Positions 34,068 through 42,888 of a stretch of 64,000 nt of DNA are shown piece after piece. Numbering within the stretch: the stretch's first letter is position 1; every line of letters starts with the position of its first letter. A program made the position numbers and the translations under genes. A model generated the notes under the pieces. It was not told the origin of the DNA. It was given only the letters and a program-made list of their open reading frames with translations, and did no database searches. The DNA comes from Saccharopolyspora rhizosphaerae (lineage in GTDB: Bacteria; Actinomycetota; Actinomycetes; Mycobacteriales; Pseudonocardiaceae). The stretch covers positions 1-64,000 of the forward strand of contig NZ_RSAA01000035.1 of the NCBI RefSeq assembly GCF_003931915.1, read 5' to 3'.

Positions 34068-35255
34068 TCAGGCTGAGGGGACGGACAGCAGCAGGGCGTC
34101 ACCCTGGCCACCGCCACCGCAGAGGGCGGCCGCGCCGGTGCCACCACCGCGCCGCTTGAGCTCGAGCGCGAGGTGCAGCGCGAGACGGGCACCGGACATG
34201 CCGATCGGGTGACCGAGCGCGATCGCGCCGCCGTTGACGTTGACCTTCTCCTCGTCGATGCCCAGCTGGCGGGTCGAGACGATGCCGACCGCGGCGAAGG
34301 CCTCGTTGATCTCCACCAGGTCCAGCCCGGTGGCCTCGACGCCGGCCTTCTCGCACGCCTTCTTGATCGCGTTCGACGGCTGCTCGTGCAGGCTCGCGTC
34401 CGGCCCGGCCACCACGCCGTGCGCCCCGATCTCGGCCAGGTGGTCCAGGCCCAGCTCCTCGGCCTTGGCCTTGCTCATGACCACGACGGCGGCGGCACCG
34501 TCGGAGATCTGCGAGGCGGAACCCGCGGTGATCGTGCCGTCGGCGGAGAAGGCGGGCCGCAGCTTGCCCAAGGTCTCGGTGGTGGTCGACGCGCGCACGC
34601 CCTCGTCGGTGTCGAACACCACGGGGTCACCCTTGCGCTGCGGGATCTCCACCGGAGTGATCTCCTCGGCGAACAGCCCACCGTCGATCGCAGCGGCCGC
34701 GCGCTGGTGCGAACGGGCCGCGAAGGCGTCCTGCTCCTCGCGGGTGAGGCTGTAGCGGGAGTTGTGCTTCTCGGTCGACACACCCATCGCGACCTGGTCG
34801 AAGGCGCAGAACAGACCGTCGTGCGCCATGTGGTCGAGCATGTTGACGTCGCCGTACTTGAAGCCCTCGCGCGACCCGGTCAGCAGGTGCGGGGCCTGGG
34901 TCATCGACTCCTGGCCACCGGCCACCACGATGTCGAACTCGCCGGCCCGGACGAGCTGGTCGGCCAGCGCGATCGCGTCGAGACCGGACAGGCAGACCTT
35001 GTTGATGGTCAGCGCCGGGACGTCCATCGGGATGCCGGCGGCGACCGCGGCCTGGCGGGCCGGGATCTGACCGGCTCCGGCGGTCAGCACCTGGCCCATG
35101 ATCGTGTACTGCACCTGCTCGGGCGCAACGCCGGCGCGCTCCAGCGCGGCCTTGATGGCGACTCCTCCGAGCTGCGCGCCGGAGAAGTCCTTGAGCGAAC
35201 CGAGCAGCCGTCCCATCGGGGTCCGCGCGCCCGCAACGATCACAGAACTACCCAC
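34068..35255 (-). CDS. Acetyl-CoA acetyltransferase (thiolase)
   Basis: A 395-residue thiolase. [10 protein letters not shown] carries the acyl-enzyme Cys88; [16 protein letters not shown] and CGGGGQGDA hold the catalytic His and second Cys. It condenses two acetyl-CoA or cleaves acetoacetyl-CoA. GTG at 35255 has GGGAGG six bases upstream. It lies near the methylmalonyl-CoA epimerase gene on the other strand, a common pairing in actinobacteria that links short-chain acyl-CoA with propionate metabolism. A repeat element follows its upstream gap. Confidence 0.93.
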   Translation of the reverse strand: MGSSVIVAGARTPMGRLLGSLKDFSGAQLGGVAIKAALERAGVAPEQVQYTIMGQVLTAGAGQIPARQAAVAAGIPMDVPALTINKVCLSGLDAIALADQLVRAGEFDIVVAGGQESMTQAPHLLTGSREGFKYGDVNMLDHMAHDGLFCAFDQVAMGVSTEKHNSRYSLTREEQDAFAARSHQRAAAAIDGGLFAEEITPVEIPQRKGDPVVFDTDEGVRASTTTETLGKLRPAFSADGTITAGSASQISDGAAAVVVMSKAKAEELGLDHLAEIGAHGVVAGPDASLHEQPSNAIKKACEKAGVEATGLDLVEINEAFAAVGIVSTRQLGIDEEKVNVNGGAIALGHPIGMSGARLALHLALELKRRGGGTGAAALCGGGGQGDALLLSVPSA

Positions 35256-35392
35256 GACTGCCTCCCGGTCATCGTCGACACACCTCGTCATCGGCGCTGC
35301 ACCCATCATCGCCCGCGAGCGCCATCGGGACCATACCCGCGAGCCCGCGGAGCTCAGGCTGTGACGACCGCAACAACCCCTGCCCTGGTGGT

Positions 35393-35455
35393 GAGCGGAA
35401 GGTTCCCTTCCTGCGGTTTCGCCGGGGCCGGAGCGGCAGGGAAGTTCCCATGCTC
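35393..35455. repeat. GGGAACC-family, two reverse half-sites
   Basis: GAGCGGAAGGTTCCC (near 35393-35407) and GGCAGGGAAGTTCCCATGCTC (around 35435-35455) lie in the same orientation. The first matches the core; the second has one core change. They precede the 3' end of the secreted-protein gene. Confidence 0.75.
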
Positions 35456-35474
35456 ACACCGGCCCCAGCAGGTG

Positions 35475-36479
35475 TCAGCAGTTGCCGCGACCAGCGGTGG
35501 TGTCGCACAGCGACGACTCCTCCGCCCACGAGAGCTTGCTGCGGGCGTCCACACCCAGCTCCCGGGAGGCGGAGACATCGGTGGAGGCACCGGAGTCGCC
35601 CTTGAGCCAGTAGCGGACCTCGTGGTCGACGCCGCCCTCGCTGTAGGTGAAGGCGTAGAACGGCGAGGGGAGCGGCGCCGGTCCGTAGTCGGGCGAGGTC
35701 CAGGCGTCCTCACCTTGCGCAGCGCTCGGGTCGACGTAGAGGCAGTCGTAGGTGGCGCCTTCGAAGGTGCACTCGCGCATCTCGGCGCCGCCGTAGCGGT
35801 CGACCTCGTCGTCCTTGGTCACGCCGTCGGAGCTGAGCCGTTGGTAGACGTCCTCGCAGGCACCCGAATCGCAGGCGTGCCAGGGACGCCAGGCGGCGGC
35901 GCGCGCCTCGGCTTCGCTGGATCCGCCGTCGATGGCCGAGCAGTACTCGTCGACCATGTGCGGCGCCATCGTCGCGGCGGCGGAGGAGCTGTCGATGGCC
36001 GTGGCAGCCGTTTCCTCCGCGCCGAGTCCCGCCGAGTCCAGCTGCCAGATGCCGACGCCGGGGTTGAAGAACAAGCCTTCGGCGCGCTGCTCCGGGTCGG
36101 CGAGCGAGGTCTGGTCGTCGTACCGGGACAGCGTCATCGGCGAGGGGGATTCGCCGGACGGCGCGACCTCGGGCCACGTCGGCGCCAACGTCAGGTGGGT
36201 GGCCGCGGTCGCGCTGATGCTGCAGCCGGCATCGCTCGCCGCGCTGGAGGCCGCGCTTTCCACCGCCGCGTAGGGTTCCGCGCCGAAGTGCAGTGGCGCG
36301 AAGGGAACCACCCACCCGCGATCTCGGCTCATCTGCTCGGCCTCGGGGTTGGGCCCACCGCCGCCACTGATGGTCCCGTCACCGCCCGCGGCGAGCGCGA
36401 CCGGCACGGAGGTGCCCGCGGTGATGCCGAGTGCGACGAGGACGACTGCGAGCCTGCGGGATTGTTGCGCCTTGACCAT
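35475..36479 (-). CDS. Secreted cysteine-containing protein of unknown function
   Basis: A 334-residue protein with a signal peptide (RRLAVVLVALGITAGTSVPV, cleavage near LAA). The mature region has several cysteines (GCSISA, EYCSAI, HACDSGAC, RECTFEG, YDCLYVD, SLCDTT, RGNC), suggesting disulfides. The GVGIWQLDSAGLG and AWRPWHACDS stretches recall lysozyme-like or transglycosylase-like modules, but I see no decisive catalytic signature. The ATG at 36479 has GGGGAAG upstream. It is divergent from the epimerase gene. Function is unknown. Confidence 0.65.
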   Translation of the reverse strand: MVKAQQSRRLAVVLVALGITAGTSVPVALAAGGDGTISGGGGPNPEAEQMSRDRGWVVPFAPLHFGAEPYAAVESAASSAASDAGCSISATAATHLTLAPTWPEVAPSGESPSPMTLSRYDDQTSLADPEQRAEGLFFNPGVGIWQLDSAGLGAEETAATAIDSSSAAATMAPHMVDEYCSAIDGGSSEAEARAAAWRPWHACDSGACEDVYQRLSSDGVTKDDEVDRYGGAEMRECTFEGATYDCLYVDPSAAQGEDAWTSPDYGPAPLPSPFYAFTYSEGGVDHEVRYWLKGDSGASTDVSASRELGVDARSKLSWAEESSLCDTTAGRGNC

Positions 36480-36611
36480 TTCTTCCCCTTCCGCGTGAAT
36501 TAGCCACATGCTCGCGTTCGGGTCAGACCACTCGACTCCGCCTGTTGCAGCAATTCGATCTTCGAGTTTCGCCGCTTTTCCCACGGTTTCCGCGACGGCT
36601 ACGCTGCCTCC

Positions 36612-37058
36612 ATGCGAGCGGAACTGAACGACCTGGTCACAGCAATCGATCACGTGGGCATCGCGGTCCCCGACCTCGACGAGGCCATCGCGTTCCAACG
36701 CGACACCTTCGGCCTGGAAGTCGCGCACTCGGAGGAGAACGAGGAGCAGGGAGTCCGCGAGGCGATGCTGCGCGCTCCCGGCGACACCACCGGTGCCACC
36801 CAGATCCAGCTGCTCGCACCGCTGCGCGAGGACTCCACCATCGCCAAGTTCCTCGACAAGAACGGGCCCGGCCTGCAGCAACTCGCCTACCGCGTCACCG
36901 ACGTCGAAGCCGCGATGGCGGCGCTCCGGTCCAAGGGGCTGCGGCTGCTCTACGAGCAGCCCCGTCGCGGCACCGCCGACAGCCGCATCAACTTCGTGCA
37001 CCCCAAGGACGCCGGCGGAGTCCTGGTCGAACTCGTCGAGCCCGCAGCCTCCCACTGA
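36612..37058 (+). CDS. mce: Methylmalonyl-CoA epimerase
   Basis: A 148-residue VOC-superfamily enzyme. IDHVGIAVPDLDEAIAF is the first metal-binding strand, then TQIQLLAPLRED and the C-terminal GVLVELVEP with the glutamate ligand. It interconverts (S)- and (R)-methylmalonyl-CoA so that the B12-dependent mutase can make succinyl-CoA. The PduO adenosyltransferase in this same window supplies the cofactor, though not in an operon. It is divergent from the secreted-protein gene. Confidence 0.93.
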   Translation: MRAELNDLVTAIDHVGIAVPDLDEAIAFQRDTFGLEVAHSEENEEQGVREAMLRAPGDTTGATQIQLLAPLREDSTIAKFLDKNGPGLQQLAYRVTDVEAAMAALRSKGLRLLYEQPRRGTADSRINFVHPKDAGGVLVELVEPAASH

Positions 37059-37071
37059 CGCACGGACGAGC

Positions 37072-37094
37072 GGCAGGTCCGATGTGGACCTGCC
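37072..37094. terminator. Bidirectional terminator hairpin
   Basis: GGCAGGTCC (37072-37080) and GGACCTGCC (37086-37094) pair perfectly around a 5-base loop, between the convergent epimerase and acylase genes. The two flanking GAG/CTC bases extend the stem with one bulge. Confidence 0.7.
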
Positions 37095-37113
37095 TCTCGC
37101 GCGGAGCTCCGGA

Positions 37114-39495
37114 TCAGGCCGGGAGGAGGCGGATCCTGCGTTCGGCGGTCGACTCGACCGCTGCGCGGCTGTAGGCCAGTGGGAAGTAGGTTCCCTTCCT
37201 CCACCGCTCGGCCAGGTCGCGGTAGTGCGGGTCGAACGGGTTTCCGGACTGGCCGGGTGTGTTCACCGCGACCGAGTCGTCCCAGTTGCCCACGTCGAGC
37301 ACCATCCGGAACGACGGCCCGTTGCTCTGCCGGAAGTCCTTGACCCGGTACGAGGACTGGTTCACCGTCGCCGCCGAACCACCGCGCGGCAGGGGCCCGA
37401 CGTCGAACCGGGCGCGCTGCACCTCGTTGAACGCACCGGAGGCGGGGTGGCCGAAGAAGCTGTGGTGCAGCCTCCCCCACTTCCAGGTGGCCTCGCCTCG
37501 GCCGAGCAACTGCTGCACCTCCGCGTAGGCGGTGCGCAGGGTCTCGAGCAGCAGCCGGTCGCGGGCGGCGGCGTCGGGCAGCCAGCGACCGGGCGCCTCC
37601 AGTTCCTCGAGCATGACCAGGACGTCGACGCTGTCGATGTGCTTCGCGGCCTTCGGCACGACTGCGCGGGCGAAACCGGGCCCGAGGTGCCTGGTCATCC
37701 ACACCTCGAACAGGGCTGCGGCATGGGAGTCCGCACCCAGGACGGCATCCCACTCGCGCAGCAACCGCAGAGCCCGTCGCAGGTCCGCATCACCGCTGTC
37801 CACACCGGACAGCAATCGCTGGATCCGTCGCGCCGGGATGGAGAGCTGGTCGTTCTGCAGCAGCTCGGAGTCCCGGATCGTGTGCTTCGTCTGCTGCGAG
37901 AGGACTTCCACGATCCGCTGGTGGCGGAACGGGTTCGTCCACTCGTACCCGAGCCCCATGCGCTGGTGTTCAGCGGGGAGGTTGAACTGGTTCGCGGTGG
38001 CGATGAAGCCCTCGTCCGGGTTGTACGACCTCGGCAGGTCGTCGCCGGAGTAGAAGCCGTCCCACTCGTAGCGGCCGTCACCGGGCACGGGCAGCAACCC
38101 GTCGTAGCCGACCCGCTTGGGCGCCAGCCCACCGGGAACCCAGCCGATGTTGCCCTCCACATCGGCGTAGACCTGGTTCTCCGTCGGCGCGCCCCAGTTG
38201 CGCATGGCCCGGGTGAACTCGGAGAAGTTCTTCGCCCGCATGTAGGCGAGGCTGCCGAAGTAAGGGGACATGCCCGGTTGCAGCCAGGCGGTGCGCACCG
38301 CGTAGGCGAGGTTGCGCTGCCGGTCGACGTGGATGACCGGACCGTGGCGGGTGAAGGCCAGTTCCACCTCGCGGCCAGGTCCGCCGCGCACCGGCACGTC
38401 CTCGCGCAGGACCATCATCGACTCCCACCCCGAGCCGTAGCGGTAGCGGCGCGGGTCGGCCGGGTCCAGCTCGTAGACGTAGAGGTCTTCCTGGTCCATC
38501 GGGAAGATCGTCAGGCCGAAGGCGACCGTCCCGTTGTGGCCGATGGAGATGCCCGGCAGCGCGGGTTCGCCCGCCCCGATCACGTCCATTCCCGGTGCGG
38601 ACAGGTGCGCGATGTAGCGCAACGACGGTGCCGAGTAGGCGCGGTGCGGGTCGTTGGCCAACACCGGACGCCCGGTCGCGGTGCGGTCCCCGCTGATCAC
38701 CCAGTTGTTGCTGCCCTCGGTGGTGACGTCGCGGCGAACGGCGCGGACGGAGCCGTCCCCGAACTCGACGTCCTGGGTGGCCAGGTCGAACACCTCCAGC
38801 ACGTCGTCGGGCAACGCGCAGGGGTCGAACCCGTCCGGCACGACGGTGCGGTGGTCGGGCTGCAGGCCTTGCCGGACGAGGTCCGCCTCGACTCCCGCAG
38901 CGCAGACCACACGGGCCCGTTCGACCTCGCTCTCCAGGTTGCGGGTCAGCCCGTGGCTGCGGATGCGCACGACGTCGGCGGGATCCCAGCGCGCCGGCCG
39001 GTAGTCGAGGACGTCGAACTCCTCGGGCATCTGCTCGGGGTGGTCGTCGAGCCAGTCGAGGTAGGCGTTGATGCCGGTGACGAACTGGGTGGCGATGTGC
39101 TGAGCGTCGTCGGAGTAGCGCGCCCACTCGGCGTCCATGTCACCCCGGTAGAGGAACAGCCGGGTGGCGCGGTCCTGCTCGACGTAGTCCGGGCCGAGGA
39201 CCTCGGAGAGCAGGCCGAGCCCGCGACGCCGCCACAGGTCGATCTGGAAGAGGCGTTCCCTCGCCGCGTTGAAGCCTTGCGCGAGGAAGACGTCGTCCTG
39301 GCTGTCGGCGTAGAGGTGCGGGACGCCGTAGCGGTCCTCGATCAGCTCCACCTCGCCGTGCAGCCCGCTGACCTGGTAGGTCAGCGGGCCCGGGGCGGCG
39401 TGGCCGAGGGAGGTCATGGCACTCGCCCCGGCGATGCCGAAGCCGGTGGCGAGGAGCCCCTGTCTGCGCGACACCCGAACACGACCAATGCCCAC
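37114..39495 (-). CDS. Penicillin acylase family amidohydrolase (Ntn type)
   Basis: A 793-residue precursor. A twin-arginine-like signal (VSRRQGLLATGFGIAGASA) targets it outside. The Ntn nucleophile is Ser262 in TEGSNNWVISG; cleavage just before it would give alpha and beta chains. Other conserved blocks include DRYGVPHLYADS, DPHRAYSAPSLRYIAHL, FTRHGPVIH and ATANQFNLP. The family covers penicillin, AHL and aculeacin acylases; the substrate cannot be told from sequence. The GTG at 39495 has GGGAGG six bases upstream. A TetR gene follows upstream on the same strand. Confidence 0.88.
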   Translation of the reverse strand: MGIGRVRVSRRQGLLATGFGIAGASAMTSLGHAAPGPLTYQVSGLHGEVELIEDRYGVPHLYADSQDDVFLAQGFNAARERLFQIDLWRRRGLGLLSEVLGPDYVEQDRATRLFLYRGDMDAEWARYSDDAQHIATQFVTGINAYLDWLDDHPEQMPEEFDVLDYRPARWDPADVVRIRSHGLTRNLESEVERARVVCAAGVEADLVRQGLQPDHRTVVPDGFDPCALPDDVLEVFDLATQDVEFGDGSVRAVRRDVTTEGSNNWVISGDRTATGRPVLANDPHRAYSAPSLRYIAHLSAPGMDVIGAGEPALPGISIGHNGTVAFGLTIFPMDQEDLYVYELDPADPRRYRYGSGWESMMVLREDVPVRGGPGREVELAFTRHGPVIHVDRQRNLAYAVRTAWLQPGMSPYFGSLAYMRAKNFSEFTRAMRNWGAPTENQVYADVEGNIGWVPGGLAPKRVGYDGLLPVPGDGRYEWDGFYSGDDLPRSYNPDEGFIATANQFNLPAEHQRMGLGYEWTNPFRHQRIVEVLSQQTKHTIRDSELLQNDQLSIPARRIQRLLSGVDSGDADLRRALRLLREWDAVLGADSHAAALFEVWMTRHLGPGFARAVVPKAAKHIDSVDVLVMLEELEAPGRWLPDAAARDRLLLETLRTAYAEVQQLLGRGEATWKWGRLHHSFFGHPASGAFNEVQRARFDVGPLPRGGSAATVNQSSYRVKDFRQSNGPSFRMVLDVGNWDDSVAVNTPGQSGNPFDPHYRDLAERWRKGTYFPLAYSRAAVESTAERRIRLLPA

Positions 39496-39566
39496 CCCAA
39501 ACCTCCCGCTGATCGACTGCGGGAGTTTCTAACGGTGCGAACGGGAGGCCACAAGACCCGACCGGT

Positions 39567-40211
39567 TCAGGCCGAGTTCACCGCGGGGGAACCGGCACCC
39601 CGCTCGAGGGCTCGGGCGATGAAGCCGATCTCGCGGTCGAGTTCGTCGTCCTCGGTGCGGTGGCGGGCGACCGAGTGCCGGTGGTTGATCACCCGGGCCA
39701 GCAGCATCGCGGCCGCTTCGATGTCACAGCCGGCCATGCCGGGCGGCAACGCGAGCTCGATGACCCGGCGGATCTGGTCCACGACCACGCCGAAGCGTTG
39801 CTGCATGGCCTGCCGCACCGCGTCGTGGGTGTCGGCCTCCCGCCACAGCACGTGGCTGAGCAGCATCGACGATTCGAGGCGCGCGTCGAGTTCGCTCACC
39901 AACCGCCGCAGGCTGCCTTCGACGTCACCGCGCACGACGAGGAGGTCGGACTCCACCTCTTCCTCGGGGAGGCGTTCCACGAGCGCGGCCAGCAGGTCCT
40001 GCTTGCGGCGGAAGTAGTAGTGGATCAGGCCCTTGGGCACCTCGGCCCGTTCGGCGATGCGAGAGGTGGGAGTGGCGTTGAAGCCGTGCTCGGCGAACAG
40101 CTCCCCAGCGGCGGTCAGGATGCGCTCGCGGCTGCTGTTGCCGTGCTCGTCCTCGTCGAGGTCCGAAGTGGACGGGCGCCGACGGGCCTTCTCACCCAGC
40201 TCGTTCGCCAT
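39567..40211 (-). CDS. TetR-family transcriptional regulator
   Basis: A 214-residue TetR. Helix-turn-helix region: ERILTAAGELFAEHGFNATP then SRIAERAEVPKGLIHYYFRR. The C-terminal effector domain (LVSELDARLESSMLLSHVLW) is typical. A GGAGG-type site lies upstream of the ATG. It sits 72 bases upstream of the acylase gene, so it may control that gene, but no palindrome stands out in the gap. The basic N-terminal tail of about 25 residues is longer than usual. Confidence 0.88.
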   Translation of the reverse strand: MANELGEKARRRPSTSDLDEDEHGNSSRERILTAAGELFAEHGFNATPTSRIAERAEVPKGLIHYYFRRKQDLLAALVERLPEEEVESDLLVVRGDVEGSLRRLVSELDARLESSMLLSHVLWREADTHDAVRQAMQQRFGVVVDQIRRVIELALPPGMAGCDIEAAAMLLARVINHRHSVARHRTEDDELDREIGFIARALERGAGSPAVNSA

Positions 40212-40399
40212 GTGCCCGACCTCCTCCTGCGGTGTTCAACGCGAAAAGCGCGGCCCGGACGTTACCGCCGGACCGCGCGATTGTCGCAACCGAGCACTAC
40301 CTCGTCATCACCGCTTCGACCGCACGAACCAGCTCCTCACGGGAGGGACGCGACTCCTCGTCCCACCCCGGACGGCTCGTCGGGTCCTCAGCGGCTTGG

Positions 40400-40804
40400 T
40401 CAGTGCTGCCCTGCCATGCCACCGCGGTGCGCCGCGTTGGCTTCGGGCAGCGCCGCCGCGCCGGCGAGCACGGCCAGCACGCCGACGATCCACGAGGTCC
40501 ACGAGGCCGCCATCATCTCGCTGAAGCCGAGGACCCACGGGGAGATGAAGAGCAGGACGCCCAGCAGCATGTGGCTGTACTCGCTGGTGATCGAATCCGG
40601 CATCGCCAGCGACCACACGCTCGCGATCAGCAGCAGCGCGCCCAGCACGATCATCGCGGTCATCGCGATGCCGCTCGTCGGCGTCCACAGGGTGCCGAGG
40701 ACGAGGTAGGCGCCCAGGACAACACCAGCCCAGTCCTGCCAGCGAACCCATGGCTTCGTAGCCGAAGCGCTCGACCGTTCAGCCACGTCGATCACCTCCG
40801 TCAT
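40400..40804 (-). CDS. SPW-repeat membrane protein
   Basis: A 134-residue protein with four predicted membrane segments. The SPWVLGF motif near residue 105 and the related DWAGVVLGAYLVLGTLW near residue 25 are the two SPW repeats. Members are common in actinobacteria and plant-associated bacteria; the function is unknown. ATG at 40804 was chosen because the frame upstream is antisense filler. It lies divergent from the coiled-coil gene. Confidence 0.82.
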   Translation of the reverse strand: MTEVIDVAERSSASATKPWVRWQDWAGVVLGAYLVLGTLWTPTSGIAMTAMIVLGALLLIASVWSLAMPDSITSEYSHMLLGVLLFISPWVLGFSEMMAASWTSWIVGVLAVLAGAAALPEANAAHRGGMAGQH

Positions 40805-40961
40805 GTCCGACTTGACAACTTCATGTTGACCCTTGGTTGGCCAGCCGGTCAAGAGGCTGTGGCTCAGTGGTGCCGAAGGGCCTCGAAGAGGTGAGCAAAA
40901 TCCTCGTCCTCCCCAGGTGCACCTCCCACAACAACCTCGTCTTCCAGGTAGCTTTGTTTCC

Positions 40962-42527
40962 ATGGGCCTTGCCGACGACCGCGATTTGCTGCCACTGGGA
41001 TCAGGATTCGATCTCGCTCGGAAGAACGGCTACGACCGTGCCCAGGTCGACGAGCACCTCGAGCGCCTGGACGCCGACATCCGCATCCTCACCTCAGATC
41101 GCGATGCCGCCGTGTCGCAGGCCGCTGACCTGTCCAAGCAGCTCGAAGCGACCCGGTCCGAGATCGAGAGCCTGCGCGGCCAGGTGGACCGGCTGGCCAA
41201 GCCGCCGACGACCCTCGAAGGACTCAGCGAGCGCCTGCAGCGCATGCTCCGACTGGCCCAGGACGAGGCCGCTGACATCCGATCCCGCGCGGAGGGCGAC
41301 GCGGCCCAGATCCGCGCCCGCTCCGAGGCCGAGGCCGCCAACCTGCGCACTCGCTACGAGCGGCTGATCAGCGAGGTCGACAGCCGCCGCAGCGAGATGG
41401 AGACCGAACACCGCTCGCTGATGGACAGCGCCAAGGCCGAGGCCGATCGCATCACCCGCGAGGCCGAGGAGAACCGCAAGCGCGCCGACGAGGAGTCCGA
41501 GGCCTACCGCGCCCAGGTGGAGGAGGACTTCGAGATCGCGATGGCCGCGCGCCGGTCCGAGGCCATGCGCACCCTCGCCGAGCAGGAGGCCACCAGCAAG
41601 TCCGAGGCCGACCGCCGCGTCCGCGAGGCCACCGAAGAGGCGAACCGTCGGCTGCGCGAAGGCACCAACGAGGCCCACCGCCGCGTCCAGGAGGCCACCG
41701 AGAAGGCGAACACGCTCATCAGCGACGCCCAGGCCAAGGCCGAGAAGCTGGAGCGGGAGTCCACCGAGGCTGCGGAGAAGCTCGAACGCGAGTCGACCGA
41801 AGCCGCCCACGCCCGCGAAGCCTCCAGCAAGGAGGCCGCGCAGCGCCGGATCCAGGAGGCCAAGCAGGAAGCGGAGCGCATCGTCCGCGAGGCCAACGAG
41901 AAGTCCGAGCGGATGATCCGCGAGTGCACCGAGGAAGCCACCCGCCGCATCGACGTCGCGACCCGCGAGGCCAAGCGCCTGGTCGCCGCCACCCGGGCCG
42001 ACGCCCAGCGCCGACTCGGCGCCACGACCGAGGAAGTCCAGCGTCGCCTCGGTCAGGCCGACGAGCACGTCCACTCCCTCACCCAGCTGCGCGACACGGT
42101 GGCGAAGAAGCTGCGGGACGCGGCCGAACTGCTCGGCCAGACCACGCCCCTGCTGGAGCGCCTCGACCTCGAGGACGCCGAGGAGGAGAAGCTGCGCCAG
42201 GCCGCGGTGGAGGCACGCGAGCAGGCGCGCAAGGACGCCGAAGAGGCGATCGCCCGCGACGAGCGCGAGACCGGTGAGATCCACGAGTCCTCGCGGGTGT
42301 CGTCGCAGACCGTCACCGATGCGGGGCCGTCCCAGCGCACGACCGGCCAGGGCAGCGCGTCGCGCAGCGACTCGCAGTCCTCCGACGAGCCCACGGACAA
42401 GATCGAGCGCAAGCGGTACTCCGCGGACGAGCCGACCCGCCGCATCCCGCTCCCGGCGCCCGGCGAGGAGCAGTCCGCACAGCGCTCCGAGGACTCGACC
42501 AAGGTCAACGCCGACCAGCGGAGCTGA
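40962..42527 (+). CDS. DivIVA/Scy-like long coiled-coil polarity protein
   Basis: A 521-residue protein. The N-terminus (LPLGSGFDLARKNGYDRAQV then VDEHLERLDADIRILT) resembles the DivIVA membrane-targeting head. From about residue 60 to 400 it is an almost unbroken coiled coil with an 11-residue rhythm of the REATEEANRRL type. A disordered tail (SSDEPTDKIERKRYS, RRIPLPAPG) follows. In Streptomyces, Scy and DivIVA use this layout to mark cell poles; here a similar role is inferred. The ATG is at 40962. A 58-residue gene with a strong ribosome site follows. Confidence 0.85.
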   Translation: MGLADDRDLLPLGSGFDLARKNGYDRAQVDEHLERLDADIRILTSDRDAAVSQAADLSKQLEATRSEIESLRGQVDRLAKPPTTLEGLSERLQRMLRLAQDEAADIRSRAEGDAAQIRARSEAEAANLRTRYERLISEVDSRRSEMETEHRSLMDSAKAEADRITREAEENRKRADEESEAYRAQVEEDFEIAMAARRSEAMRTLAEQEATSKSEADRRVREATEEANRRLREGTNEAHRRVQEATEKANTLISDAQAKAEKLERESTEAAEKLERESTEAAHAREASSKEAAQRRIQEAKQEAERIVREANEKSERMIRECTEEATRRIDVATREAKRLVAATRADAQRRLGATTEEVQRRLGQADEHVHSLTQLRDTVAKKLRDAAELLGQTTPLLERLDLEDAEEEKLRQAAVEAREQARKDAEEAIARDERETGEIHESSRVSSQTVTDAGPSQRTTGQGSASRSDSQSSDEPTDKIERKRYSADEPTRRIPLPAPGEEQSAQRSEDSTKVNADQRS

Positions 42528-42650
42528 GCACATCAGCCCAGGTCGGCGCACCCGGCGTCATCGTTGCGGTGTGAAGATCTCTCTTGAGGCGAGGCCGTAG
42601 CCGGCGCGTCCCCCACCTCCGCGTCGGCGCCCCAGGAGAGGACCACTTCA

Positions 42651-42827
42651 ATGGCGGACAGCGACCCAGGTAGTGACAGCACCCGCGCCCGCGCACGCGG
42701 TCATCGAGACCCCGGCAGGTACTTCCTGCTGCCCAGCGAAACCGCGGAGCGGTTCCGGCGCGACGAGCGCGAACCGGAAGCCCCCGCCTGCGCGCGCAGC
42801 GCCAAGGACTCCCGCGAGGACGACTGA
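42651..42827 (+). CDS. Small charged protein (58 residues), unknown
   Basis: ATG to TGA encodes 58 residues beginning MADSDPGSDSTRARARGHRD and containing GRYFLLPSETAERFRRDERE. The ribosome site AGGAGAGGA lies about eight bases upstream, one of the better ones in the window. It is rich in Arg, Asp and Glu with one Cys and no hydrophobic segment. It lies 123 bases after the coiled-coil gene and may be co-transcribed with it. No relatives come to mind. Confidence 0.65.
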   Translation: MADSDPGSDSTRARARGHRDPGRYFLLPSETAERFRRDEREPEAPACARSAKDSREDD

Positions 42828-42832
42828 CCAGG

Positions 42833-42860
42833 ACGGAGCCGGGTTCACCGGCGGCTCCGT
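42833..42860. terminator. Terminator hairpin
   Basis: ACGGAGCCG (42833-42841) pairs with CGGCTCCGT (42852-42860) between two convergent genes. A second CACGGAGCCG follows just downstream, so alternative pairings exist. Confidence 0.65.
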
Positions 42861-42888
42861 GGCGAGCACGGAGCCGCTGCTCCCCGGA

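Noticed and set aside
37181-37201. GGGAAGTAGGTTCCC-like stretch in the acylase 3' end
   Set aside because: It is in a conserved protein-coding context and the match to the core is poor.
36793-40017. A 1074-codon + frame
   Set aside because: It is antisense to the acylase and TetR genes and has no family signature.
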